The position numbers were made by a program, and so were the translations under genes. The notes below the pieces were generated by a model. The model had not been told where the DNA came from. It was given only the letters and a program-made list of their open reading frames with translations, and ran no database searches. A stretch of DNA of 64,000 nt from Prosopocoilus inquinatus (Eukaryota > Arthropoda > Insecta > Coleoptera > Lucanidae), in contig CM069870.1 in the NCBI GenBank assembly GCA_036172665.1, positions 62,496,212 to 62,560,211 of the forward strand, written 5' to 3'. Of this stretch, positions 23,218-34,500 are shown in pieces. The first letter of the stretch is position 1. Each line of letters opens with the position of its first letter.

Positions 23218-24059
23218 AGTCAAAGGGGAATAATCCTGTTACCAAACCAGTAATTTGATAATACTGTGAGAGGCATCCACGTGAAAGAATCTCTCTCGTT
23301 TACATTCATCAAAAAGGACTAAAAGTAACTTGTAAGGTAATACCAAAATTTACGTGCGTTACATATATTTGTTAGACAACTATCCAGTTATTTAATAACG
23401 ATGATGAATAATGTCGACGAGTTTAAAAGGCAAGTGACGTCCACTGCGAGTGATGAATTATTGCTGCAAATGTTAACATGAATCGTCTGTGACATTATGA
23501 CAAGCATTCTCATTGACAATGGTGGACGCAAGTTAATAACATACATTGCACACTGTTGAAATAAAATCTCTGACTGTCATCAAACTAATAATAATGGATG
23601 TTGCAGTTGATATAAGTAGTTGTTTGTGTCTTTGTTTCATAAAAGCTGAGGTGTCACAACGAATCAGTGCTCTTATTCGAACGGTAATAAATTACTAAAG
23701 GAACGTTAAAGATGCAAGAAAATTATATAAAATGGAAATTAAGAACTCTCAGTGCTATTTGGATTTACATGGAACGGTCCAGTTTTTCGAATTTTTTAAA
23801 CAAATCCGATACATGGTTGCGAAAACGAACCAGTAAAATGATTTTATCAACAATTATTTTCGTAGTGTTTGGTTCTGTTCTTCTTCTTACCGCACACTTC
23901 TTATGAATCATTTTGTATGATGAAGCTGAAACTTTAAGGTAACTTTTCATCTTTAGATTCAGTTTCCTTGCCTTTGTCTTCTTTTAAATTCTCAGAAAAC
24001 CTCGTCAGTATAAACACCCGGAAAATAGATCTTACATGTTATTCGGAATTTTAATTTAG
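23218..24059. other. no gene seen
   Basis: A 64-codon frame from the ATG at 23712 has a hydrophobic C-terminus (IILSTIIFVVFGSVLLLTAHFL), but no family is recognised and it is shorter than expected for a gene. Otherwise AT-rich. Confidence 0.4.
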
Positions 24060-24738
24060 TTTTGATTCAAGATTACTACGAGTGGAATTTAAGTTATTTA
24101 TTTTTATTATAAACTTAAAAAGTAATGTTATAGTCTAAACAATAATTTCAGATCGCATTACCCATAGAAACCGTGCGAATACGTCCTTCTCCCTGCCATG
24201 CTAAATTAATTTAAAAGCTTATTAAAGTTGCCCCCTGATTTAGGCAACCTCTGTAAAACCTGTAAGTTAAGCGAGAGAAAGGGGCGTTCTTTTATAAACA
24301 TTTTGGTACCGCAGCTAAGAAGGAATGCGAAAATCAACAGATTTCCACTTAATAGTTCAATCATGTGGTTGTTCTTGCTGTAGCAGTTTAACCCCCTAGA
24401 AAACCCGTTCAGGGCGACATCAGTAAGTGTGTGCGTTTGTGCACGCAGAGAAAATCAGCCTCGATGCCCAGAATTCAATCAAAAACCTCTCAGCGCATCC
24501 CGTCTCTGTTATTATGTTCCTCCTGATAAAGCATTGCGATTGTTATTTTATGTCATGTAACATTTTCTTTGCAAAATTTCTTTAAACTGAGTGTCACGTT
24601 TACATTTTTCTGTACTTGTTTATTTTTTATTTATTTGTACAGTTCAGAGCTTAAGAACCGCCTTCGAGAACCTTCAAAAAAGTTTGAAAGAGTCATTAAT
24701 TAGTCAATTAAACGGGTTCCTAATTTCCTAAAAATTAG
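24060..24738. repeat. dispersed duplication, copy A (pairs with 27350-28195)
   Basis: The order GAAACCGTGCGA, AGGCAACCTCTGTAA, TTCAATCATGTGGTTGTT, CCCTAGAAAACCC, GCACGCAGAGAAAA, ATGTCATGTAACATTTTCTT and TTTCCTAAAAATT is shared with 27350-28195 at about three-quarters identity. Copy A lacks the ribozyme repeat present in copy B and so shows the empty site. Confidence 0.75.
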
Positions 24739-25122
24739 AGCGTAGAGCGTCAGTCGTTTAGCAGCAAGCAGAGAGTGCACATCGTTGTTTCGTGGGCTGT
24801 TTAGCAACGGATTTCATCCACTGTTATACTTCTCTGTGATCTGAACGACTTATTATAATTCGAGCAATCATTTATGCTTTGCAAAGCCTGAAGATTATCA
24901 TCAATCAGGTATTTAAGACAAACGATTGCTGTGCGCATTTATAATATTGGTTTCGTTCTTTCTTTTAGTTTTTAGTCTTAGTTTGGGACCTATTATTCGT
25001 TTTAGGTGTTCACTTTATTCGTAGGCGTTTAACCAAGGGATATTCTGAGGTCATACGCCGGGTAACGCTACTTCTTGGACGAATACGCGACCTGATCACA
25101 ATTTGGTATATGAACATACAAG

Positions 25123-25941
25123 TAGTGTCCGACCGAAACCGATTTTCTTACCGAAACCGAAACCGAAACCGAATTTCGGCTAATGTCTCAGTTTCGACCG
25201 AAACAGAAATCGAAACCGAATCTTATTCGAAAAAAGTTAGAGATAGTTTTACTAAAGTCTAAATTAATAATTTTATTTATTAATAACTGAAATTGAGTTT
25301 CGAAATTTTAATTTAGTATTAATATTAATTATATTAATATTGTAAGACAGAAACAAAAACAATTTTAAGTTAATTTTATTTATTAATCACTGAAATCAAA
25401 CAAACTTATGTATATTGAAAGACAAAAACAAAAACAATTTAAAATTATCGTCTCTATCATATTTTACAAAAGTTAAAAGAGAATTTTTTTCAGCGACAGC
25501 TCATAGATAAAATTCAAATGTGTATCTTATTAAAACTGAATTTAGTTCAGAATCAAAAACTTCAATATTTTAGAGATTTCACGTCCTGTAAAGCAAATTC
25601 ACTTTGATTTTGATTAATTTGAAATTTTGTGGTAAAGATTGTGATCGGTCACATTTCAAATACGCTGTCAAATATGAGTTAATATAGCTTTAATTCACTG
25701 TCAAAATTGACATTTACACTGTTAAAACTGAGTATCATTTTATTTGATATCCAAAAATTAATCAAGTTTGAGATTAATATGCATTTAAAGCAGAAAAAGG
25801 AAAATAAATGTAGTTTCGGTTGTAACCGAAGATTCGGACGGTTTTTGGCCGAAACAGAAACTTTGACCGAACCACGAAATTATGGCTGAAACCGACCGAA
25901 ACCGAAACCGAAACCGAAACCGAACATTCGGTCGGACACTA
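25123..25941. mobile_element. hAT element with CCGAAA-hexamer subterminal repeats, exact 8-bp TSD
   Basis: The 819 bp element starts TAGTGTCCGACCGAAACCGA and ends TCGGTCGGACACTA. It is flanked by the identical octamer CATACAAG (25115-25122 and 25942-25949). Both ends carry runs of CCGAAA or TTTCGG variants, which may act as repeated transposase-binding sites. The interior is AT-rich with no transposase. A TAGTG-type TIR with an 8-bp duplication fits the hAT superfamily. Confidence 0.95.
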
Positions 25942-25949
25942 CATACAAG

Positions 25950-27349
25950 ATTAACTTTAAATTATTTATTTCCATCTCAGACAATTCATAATGAGATACA
26001 AACTCGATGGATTACTTATTTATTTAACGGGCTGCAGCTAGTGAAGTATGTAAACGAAATACGGGCCCGTTATTTGTGATTTAGTTTCTAGTCATTGTCA
26101 CCTAGAATCTTGTGCGTTTAGATTTTTGCACCCTTCATAACCTAAACGTCCTCATAAACCAAACCATTTCTATATTAATGAATAAATGAATAAAGACATG
26201 TGTGCAGTAACTGGTGTTTCTGTTCTTTATTCATATCTTGTAAATTATTTGACGCTTTCTTTGAAAAAGCCGTTACATGTATTCAAATGACTTTGAGATC
26301 ACTAAACAGAACATATTGCAGTTTGTAAGGATGATAAGCAGATATCGGACGAAAGTATGTCATTCTTATAAGCAGCACATCAGATTGACGTTAGGTAGGC
26401 GGTGTCCTGATTGTGTGCTTTGCGTTTGTCCTATATTTGATGACAAGTCTCTCTTAAAGATGGTTTGCATTAAAGTTGTCTATTTTCTTGTTTTAACTTT
26501 GTTCTATGACGGCCAAAAGGTTTTCTATCATTAGTGCTACAGTAGCTTTAGACTTTTTAAATTTTTTATTCCAAAATAAAATTTGCAGATGGAACTCAAT
26601 TACTGTCGTCTCGTAGTTATATTTTGAATGGTTAATTAACTTGAAAAAACCAACGAAGAGGAGAAGGAGGGGGGGGCGATCATTCAAGGGAAAGGAAGTT
26701 TACGATAAGAAAAACTTTTAAAAATGGTTGATCTCTTATTGAAAGGAGAAGTATAGAACGCGAATCAGCCACGAGTGCTTTTTTGTAACGATGATAGATT
26801 AGTTCAGAAGGTAAATTGCTCAAACGATTTCGATGAATAGAGGGCTGCAATTATTCAGCCGCTGTAATCGATACATGAATAAGCAATAATTTGTCTTAGG
26901 AGGAACTGCTAGGAAACAATCGCCGAAATTATATTACGAATGGGGATTCTTTCGTGGCTCCGCCATTTTCTTGTTATTTCTTCCAAATGCGTTGCTTTTG
27001 TGATTTCCAAACGGACGATACTACTCCGCTATTTGACAAGAAACATTCTGTATCATTTAAAGCATTCATGAATGCTATTTCAAGCTTGACCACCCCAAAT
27101 TAGGCCTGGATTTTCAATTCTAGTTTTGGATTCTGGCTTTCGGTCCTAAGTTTTTGATTCTGGTTTTGTTTTCGCTTTATTACTACGTCGATTTGAGTAT
27201 TGCCAGAATCCGCTGGAAGGCAGCAGATGTGACTCACAGGACCACATAAAGGAAGAACGGCACTAACCGACCATTAACGTTCCGCTATAAACGTCCGGAA
27301 AGTCCACCTTAAGTTTTATTTGAAATTCTAATTTATTTTTTTATTTATA
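25950..27349. other. no gene seen; ACGGGCCCGT motif
   Basis: At 26050-26070 the phrase TAAACGAAATACGGGCCCGT is followed by a non-coding tract. Related GGGCCCG phrases recur at 28430, 28488 and 35005. A short G-run lies at about 26670. Frames of up to 85 codons are unrecognised. Confidence 0.45.
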
Positions 27350-28195
27350 ATTTTTTATTTGATTACTTCGGGTGGAATATAATCTGTTTTATTTTAATGT
27401 AGTAGATCCCAGTAGATAATGAACTGAACAGGAAATACCGTTGTCACAATAATAATAAAGTAAGATCGCAATATCCGCAGAAACCGTGCGACTATGTTCT
27501 CGCTTTCCTCGCTGTGCCAAAAATTAATATTAAAAGTTTGTTGAAGTTGGTCCTAATCTTAGGCAATCTTTGTAAGGCCTGCAAGTCAAGCGAGGGAAGT
27601 GACAACAGTTATCCTCTTAACTGTTCAATCATGCGGTTGTTTTTGCCTTAACAGTTTAAGTCCCTAGAAAACCCCTTCAAGATAACATGAGTGAGTGTGT
27701 TTGTTTGTACACGCGGAGAAAACCAACCCCGTTGCTTAGAATTCGCTGAATTGTTATCTTATATGTCATGTAAAAAAAACAGGGCATCCCAGAACCTGTG
27801 TTATTACGTTCCGGCTCATAAAGTATTGTAATTTTTATTTTATATAATTTTGTTGCAAATCGTTTTTGATTGAAAACCGCGAACAGTCTCTGTACAGCTA
27901 TTTCAGCCCTGTTTGAGTCTTCGTCAACAGAGACGTGGATGTTTTATCTGTTATTTTATATGTCATGTAATATTTTCTTTTCAAAATTTCTTTAAACTAA
28001 ATATTACTTTTATATATTTTTTGTACTTGTTTTTTTTTTTATATCAATTTAAATTAATGCTCAAAAAATCTAATGTAGTACATGAGGAATTTTAATTATT
28101 TGTACATTTCAGAACCACCTTCGAAAACTTTTGAAAGAGTTTGAGAGAGTTATTAATTATTCAATTAAACAGGTTCACTAATTTCCTAAAAATTG
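27350..28195. repeat. dispersed duplication, copy B, with an inserted ribozyme repeat
   Basis: Copy B matches 24060-24738 in the same orientation. It is interrupted at about 27833-27958 by a fragment of the hammerhead-bearing repeat, flanked by TTATTTTATAT on both sides. Copy A carries the corresponding sequence uninterrupted (TTATTTTATGTCATG). The insertion is therefore younger than the duplication. Confidence 0.75.
27867..27938 (-). ncRNA. decayed hammerhead ribozyme, 20.24 kb family
   Basis: On the minus strand CTCTG, TTGACGA (27927-27921), a weak helix II, GAAA (27904-27901), TAGCTGTA and CAGAG follow each other as in the intact copy. The invariant first C of CTGANGA is T and the cleavage-site C is A, and helix II has lost pairs, so it is probably inactive. 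Confidence 0.7.
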
Positions 28196-28414
28196 TCTGG
28201 TGGAAGAAAAATTCTATTACTTAAAAATGACTGATAAGATTCGGGATTTTTCTTATTTCTTTTACTTTTTCCAAATAAACCAAAAATTGGTCCTTGAAAG
28301 ACGTTATACTGCTTATCACCAGGTTGCATTGTAACGAATCTTTTATAGTAGTAATTGTAGAATTTGAATAGAGTTTTGAATTTCTATTTGGCGTTTAAAG
28401 TTAAAGAACTTCGC

Positions 28415-28512
28415 GAGTCAACGTGGTGTAAACGACATACGGGCCCGTCGATCGTTGCATTAATTCATTGATGTAAACGACATACGAGCCCGTTGATCGT
28501 TGTATGAATCTA
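28415..28512. repeat. tandem duplication, unit ~48 bp
   Basis: TGTAAACGACATACGGGCCC, GTCGATCGTTGCATTAATTC is followed at once by TGTAAACGACATACGAGCCC, GTTGATCGTTGTATGAATC. Non-coding. Confidence 0.8.
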
Positions 28513-29850
28513 TTAATCGAATTAGTTAACTTTGATTGGCACATTTCAATGTTTACCGTTGGTGTAAATAAAACCTGGTATTTCCTGTCTTCAAATCAAT
28601 TCATGTTAATTACTTCTTACTTGTTTCTTTGAACTCACCCCGGCTCATGTCTAGTCAAGCTGGGACGTGAGTTAGTTTCCCCTCCCATAATCTTAGGTAG
28701 GTAAAAAAAATATTTAATTTTTGTTTTTTTTTGGCTTAAAATCCAGTTGGTGAATTGTTAATGAGAATGCACCTCCTTGTGACATAACAAACGTTTCCAT
28801 CACTTTGCTCACTTCCAGAGTTCGGAAGAATCTCCCCCGGAGTTCACGCTAAAGTAGCCTTCAAATGCCAATAACCTTTCAATCGGGTAGAAAAGAGTTA
28901 ACCTCCCTCCCACACAAAAGACACATCTTTATCCGTTGATCCGCTTTTTGTTGAAACTCCCTTTTCGTTCCCTTTTGTCGCCAATTCTTTTAGCAATCCG
29001 TACGATATTGAATTTCGATTTCTTTGTTAGTAGCGCCTTGGTTTTAGAACAGAAAGTCAGATATCGATTTCTAAATCGTTTTCCACGAATAGCTTGAATG
29101 CCGTCTACTTATATTGTAATTGTAATTGTCGAAAACTGTCCACTCCTTATCACTTTCTATGTTTACTTAATCGAAGAAGCACTTTTCTAGATAACAGGAG
29201 TTCGTGCCTCGGGCAAGTGTCTTGACGAACTCTCTTCTGATCAAAGAAGCTACATATTTATTGGGATTGGATGACCTACTTTAATCTATGTCAGCTTTGC
29301 ATTAGGCATTGGTATTGAGAAAGGATCTTGATGACTAATTCTATTTTTGCTAGTACCAAGGTTCGATTAAGGTTCTCTTGCAAGACTCAACACTCCTTAC
29401 ATAACTATTTTTTTTATCGCCGATGTTCCAGCGATATCAATGCCCATGAATTATAAAAAATAATAATCTTAAGAATCTGGATTCTTACAGTCCTTAAAGG
29501 CCTTCCCGGATTTACTAACCCACAGGCAACTGTTTCCAAAAATTTGACAAATCCCTTTTGGTTCTCATTGTGGCTACTAGTCTGAAAGTGTTGGTCAACA
29601 GTTCTTTAATTTCAAAGATTATAATGTTTAGGGAAGCAAATTCCAAAGTGCATTACTGGGCTTCTTCGAACGTGTTCCTTAAGTTTTTTTATAAAATTGA
29701 GTTGCATTGCAAAAATAAATTATTTATGTTGCCTTCCGAAAACAGAATTTTACTGAATCCGACTTGACTTTTCTTTCTTTGGAACATTTATCAGGAATCC
29801 TTGTAGGATCAGCAAAAAAGAAAAACACAGACGACATCCATTACTTTCCA
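28513..29850. other. no gene seen
   Basis: Downstream of the LOXL gene on its strand. A 69-codon frame at 29558-29767 is unrecognised. No exon-like segment was found. Confidence 0.5.
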
Positions 29851-29855
29851 AAATC

Positions 29856-29861
29856 TTTATT
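29856..29861 (-). terminator. poly(A) signal AATAAA of LOXL gene
   Basis: AATAAA on the minus strand about 220 nt past the LOXL stop codon, giving a short 3' UTR. It is the first canonical signal after the stop. Confidence 0.6.
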
Positions 29862-30081
29862 CCGCAAGTTTTTTTTCTTTTTTGTAATACAACTAGATCG
29901 CCTTTGCGAAAAAAAAAATTAACCGACCATCTGTCGTAACGACCCGGCAGGCCATAACAGTAAAACGTAAAGGGAAAATGGCAGCAGCGGCGGCAGATGT
30001 AAAACACACCGCGATTTCAGGCCGCTTCTGCACCGATCGCCGATAAAAACTTTAATTGACGGTCGTATAAAGCGAGGAGGG

Positions 30082-30457
30082 TTACGGCCTCCTCAGCGTG
30101 CAGTTCGTTATCGTACCGTACGTTTCGCTGTAGTAAAATTGGCAGACGGCGGCATTGTTTTCGTAAGTGATTTCCGGGACTTTGAATTCCGGATTCACCG
30201 CCACTTTCAGAGTGTACACCCCCGGTTCTATGTCCGATATGTCCACCCACTGGCAGTCGACGGTGTACTTGTAGATATCCGTGCAGTTAGGGGAAATCCC
30301 CTGGTCACCGTAATTAGCGCAGGCGTACTTCGGTTTTACCCCTGGTATACACTGGTTGTCTTCCAGGCAGAAGGATGCTTTGTGACCTTCAGCGACCCTT
30401 ACGCCATGTTCGTTGTAAATGTCGAAGGTTGCAAATACTTCCATACTGTGATAATGC
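30082..30457 (-). CDS. Loxl2: lysyl oxidase-like protein, last exon (LOX catalytic C-terminus)
   Basis: This is the terminal exon of a secreted copper amine oxidase that oxidises lysine side chains of extracellular-matrix proteins. It opens at the acceptor TTATTCCAG|GCATTATCAC and completes the copper motif WEWHMC-HMHYHSMEVF begun in the previous exon. VAEGHKASFCLED contains the lysine, and DIYKYTVDCQWVDI the tyrosine, that form the lysyl-tyrosylquinone cofactor. NPEFKVPEITYENNAAVC is the conserved C-terminal segment, and the protein ends NCTLRRP with a TAA at 30082. All catalytic residues expected for the family are visible, so the enzyme should be active. The intron before it is about 20.2 kb and filled with mobile DNA. 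Confidence 0.97.
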
Positions 30458-30549
30458 CTGGAATAACAATTACAACAGTTAATACTAAATATTTAAACTG
30501 ATACATGAGAAATCCTTCATGTAATTATGACAGCGTAAGAAACCGAAAT

Positions 30550-32214
30550 ACTGTCACGCGTCGGTCGCTCCAGCAGGTTACGAGCTGTCGGCGTCTAGAC
30601 GCAGGGGTTGCGTAGCTTAGGGGTGAAAAGGGAGTAACAGGGAAACTGCAAACTAACTCATTAAAACAAAAAGGATTATCTTTATTGTTTAAAGGTCAGA
30701 AATACAGATAACTGTATCCCACGACGACGATCAGATTAACTGATATCTTTTACAAATTACGCGCATCTTTTATACTGCCAATGTACGTGACGTCATGACC
30801 AAATTCCGCAAAACTTTAATTGAACCCTCGGTTGCTGAAAAGGCGTTATTTCCAATCGTCATTTCTATTAAATCGTGAATTAATTGATTGTGTTAAAACA
30901 CATACAATGCCCGAGTTATTTGCGTTTTTGCAACTTTGCGGATTCATGTTACAAGTTCATCGTTCATCGAGTCGTTGCACCGGCAAACCGCTTATCAGCA
31001 AATAACTCGTTTTGCATTGGAAAAAATACATTTTAAATTAATTAAATACGATTTTCAAATTTTCCGTAATCGTGACAATACTGTATATCAAGAAAGTTTA
31101 TTAATCAATCAAAGATTAGAATCAATTCCTTTGCAATCTGGAAACGCAAGATGTAAGGCATGTGAATCCAATCGTAAACAATGGCATCCTGTTGTACAAA
31201 AAAATCATGAGAAATGAAATTGTTGACTTAGCAAACCGCTATCGCCAAGTAATACACTAACGGAATGAAGATGGCTACGACGCGACGTCTACCGGAGAAT
31301 AGATCGCGAAACCAATGATTCAAAATCGAGACCGTATCGGGAGTTGCGGATACTATTCCCTCTTTGCAAAACTTTTAAAGATTCTAAGGATACACTCTAA
31401 TAAACAAAGTAGTTTATGAATTCGGTATTCAAGACAAGAGGTTGTTTTGTAAACAAAATGAACGGGGCAAGGAATTCCTGAAGGCACATGACAAAGACAT
31501 ACCTAAATTAAATTAATATATTTTGACTCTCTTCCAAATGTGTCCGTCCGATTTGCAATAAGACATGGTGAAAAATGAAATACTCCTTAAGACCACGTGT
31601 TTATTTCGGTGTTGTACATAATCAGCACCTATTTAATGCCAAGTATATTTTGTTGGCCTTGTATTAAAGAGAAGCGGAGTCTAAATTACGATGTCAGTTC
31701 ATGTCCAATTTTTAATTAATAACATTGCAGTCACGAAGCGCAGTTTATTTTACGTGTCTTAAATATGGAATCTAATTAACTTGACCTAGTTGTCTGTGCA
31801 GTCGAACTGCAAAGCACTTAAAATTATGAGCCATTAAAATTTTACGTTTCGGAAATTAACACACGACATGCAATCGATAGATAGATGTTCGAGGGACGTC
31901 TTGGCGGGGAGTCAACCCTGAGAAATATTTTCCATCGTTTATTGTTTACTCCTTGTAAATGTATTTAAAAGAAATTGGCCGTTTATTATAATCAGACTGC
32001 GAAACATTCCTGACTAGTGCCGTAACTAACGGTGTTCGCAGGGGTTCCGTAGAATACGGGCCTGGTATTGATACGGGACTGCCAACGCCGACGATAGACT
32101 CCATGCAAGATTGCTAGATTGGGAAAACTTCAGCCATTTGGGCTACCTTTTAGACATACATACTTGACGTTTAAATATCTTAGCGCCTGGCGTCAGATTT
32201 TGGATCCAGACATT
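30550..32214. other. intron sequence, no gene; possible LTR-like patch and transposase-like tail
   Basis: TGTCACGCGTCGGTCG at 30552 begins a GC-rich ~100 bp patch followed on the minus strand by an AATAAA, which could be part of a solo LTR, but no second end was found. An open frame ending at 31217 contains RCKACESNRKQWHPV, faintly like a zinc-binding tail. Neither is strong enough to name. Confidence 0.3.
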
Positions 32215-33560
32215 TGGGAGCGGTAACCAGGGCGCGGCCAAATGGGCGCCGCTAGTAGGGCGCGACGACGCTACGGCGCAAATCCCCTACGGCGCGAAGA
32301 CGCTACGTCGCTAGTTTGTTTGGAAACTCATTACTGTTAATTATCCCATGATTTCGTAGGTACCATTGAGGTCTTAAAATTTCACACGATTCAGTTTTTC
32401 CTTGTAAATAAGATTTTAATGACTTGTCAAAATTAAAATTATTTAATCATGATAGGAAACCACTCTCTTGTTCCTAAACTCCGCGTCCGGTTAGTAAAAC
32501 ACAACGATTTGGCAGTAAAAATGTACTTCTTCTCTATAACGTAACTCTACTCAAACTCAATTACTACTCTCCCTCTCTCTCTCTACCTCTACAACTGTTT
32601 CACTTTCCTCTTTTCTTTCTCACACACTCATTTCAAATTTTGAACCATTTTCGGTCGATTTCATAATCAGACTTTAAATTGAAAGTTCCTTTAGCCAAAA
32701 AAATACATTTGTTTCCCAATTCTTAGAGTGACGTTAAATTATAGCCTCCTTAAAGTCTATAATTATGAAAACGGCCATTTGAATGGCAGATTTGAAATGT
32801 TTACAATGCCAAATCACATGCTTTCTAAGGTAGAAAAAGTTTCTGCTTGTTTATCTTTTATTTTTCTATTAAATTCTATTATTTCCGTTCAAATACCTTA
32901 ATTTTCTGCTGTAGTTAAAATATAACCTAATCATCTGAAAACCAAATGACTTTTCAACGTTATGTCATTCCTATTAAATTGCTGTCATTTTTGCACACAT
33001 TTGCACTCACGGTTGTTGTGTTTTGAGTACCTCTTTGTGATCAGTAATTTTGAGCGATGTAAGTGAAAGAACAGTGGTTGCAAACGTCGCATTCATACGC
33101 AAGAAGGTAGGATTGTTAAAGAAATCTACAATCATTCAACACAGTGTATACCTGTTGTATCATATAACGGGTCATTTAAAAAAAATTTATTGGAGTAAGC
33201 CATGATTTTGATAAAGGTTGTTGGCAATTTTGTTAAGACAATTGAAATTTTGATTTAAATCAGATCTGATTGTCAGATAATTCAAATTGAATTAATTAAG
33301 GCCTGGTTCATTCATTAACAGCTTACTTTAACTTTAGGTTTATAACATACTCCAATTAAAAATTAAAGAAATGACTTGTTATGTTAATTAAATAAAAATT
33401 ATAGGCACACATTATTATGTTTTCATTTTCATTTGATTTCGGCATTTCTGCGCCCTAGTGTCTTCACGCCCTAGTGTTTCTCACGCCTTAGTGTCGCGAG
33501 CTCAATCAGTTGCGCCCTATCGCCCGTGGCCTACTGGTCGCGCCCTACTGTCCGTAACAG
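32215..33560. mobile_element. TIR element with arrays of a GGGCGC-type repeat
   Basis: The left end (32220-32320) repeats units such as CCAGGGCGCGGCCAAATGGG and TAGGGCGCGACGACGCTACG. The right end (33452-33560) repeats the complement, GCGCCCTAGTGTCTTCACGC and variants. About 1.1 kb of AT-rich sequence lies between. The outermost ends CGGTAACCAGGGCGCG and CGCGCCCTACTGTCCG are imperfect inverted repeats. The plan matches the element at 21717-22460 with a different repeat. No transposase and no exact target duplication were seen. Confidence 0.7.
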
Positions 33561-34500
33561 TTCTTTTTTTTTGTTCATTTCATATATTTTCTCTCTTTTT
33601 GTTTAAAGAAATTGACGTTTTGCATTTTATTCACGGTTCATTTGTTTAATTTTGTCGTTTCGTCTCTGCCAATTGCTTGACTTGCAATTATTTTCGGCCA
33701 TAGTATCATCGTTTTTCATTTGTTTTTTTTTGTTTATCCATTTTGTTTATTTTATGACTTTCGCGTTTTATTAACTCCTTTTTACAGTCCTCTCTTGTTT
33801 CCTTTCTCTTTCTTCTTTGTTTTCATTTGCAAGAACTCGCCGATTTTCATCGTTTATCCATTTTAGTATCGTATATTTTTGTTAAATGTATTTTATGCTT
33901 TCGTATTTCTCCTTTGTTCACTTTTATCAAATTGATTTTTCACATTTTGTTGATTGACGCGTTTTTATATTTCTTTTGTTTTCTACTAGTTTTTTTAAAA
34001 TTTTTATCTAATGATTAATTGGTTTTTTGTTCGTATTAATCGTCAATCTTTTGTTTTTTCTTTCATACTATGTTCTTCTCTTCTGCTTTTCTTATCAACT
34101 TGGTTGTTCGCGTTTTGTTGACACTTTTTGTAGTTAATCGTTTTTCATTTGTTTTGTGTCCATCTCATATATGACCTTTTGTTTTACGCAGTGCATTTCG
34201 TCGTTCATTTCTTTTTTGTATTTGTTTTGTATCGTACTATTGATTTTTTTACATTTTTCTATTATTTTCTACGATTTTTTTTGATTCGTCCGGAAAATTC
34301 TTTTTCCGTTCAGCTTGCTGCTGCTAACCTCCTTTTGTTTTTTCTTTCATTCGCTTCATGCCTTTTATTTTCGGTTTTGTTTTCATGTTTCTTTTTCTTT
34401 TGGTTTTTTGCAGGTTTCATTTGTTTTTTTTTTTTACTTGTACTAGATTTTTTATTTGTTTTTCCATCTAACTCATTCTTCGCGTTCTTCTTTGCTTGAA
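33561..34500. repeat. T-rich degenerate repeat tract
   Basis: The plus strand is extremely T-rich, with recurring phrases of the type TCGTTTTTCATTTGTTTT, CCATTTT, TCGTATATTTTTGTTAAA and TTTTGTT. The open frames here (a Phe-rich 116-codon one on plus, a Lys-rich one on minus) are direct consequences of this composition, not genes. Confidence 0.65.

Noticed and set aside
30936..31217. Open frame with RCKACESNRKQWHPV
   Set aside because: The cysteine pattern faintly recalls a transposase tail, but no catalytic motif or TIR supports it.
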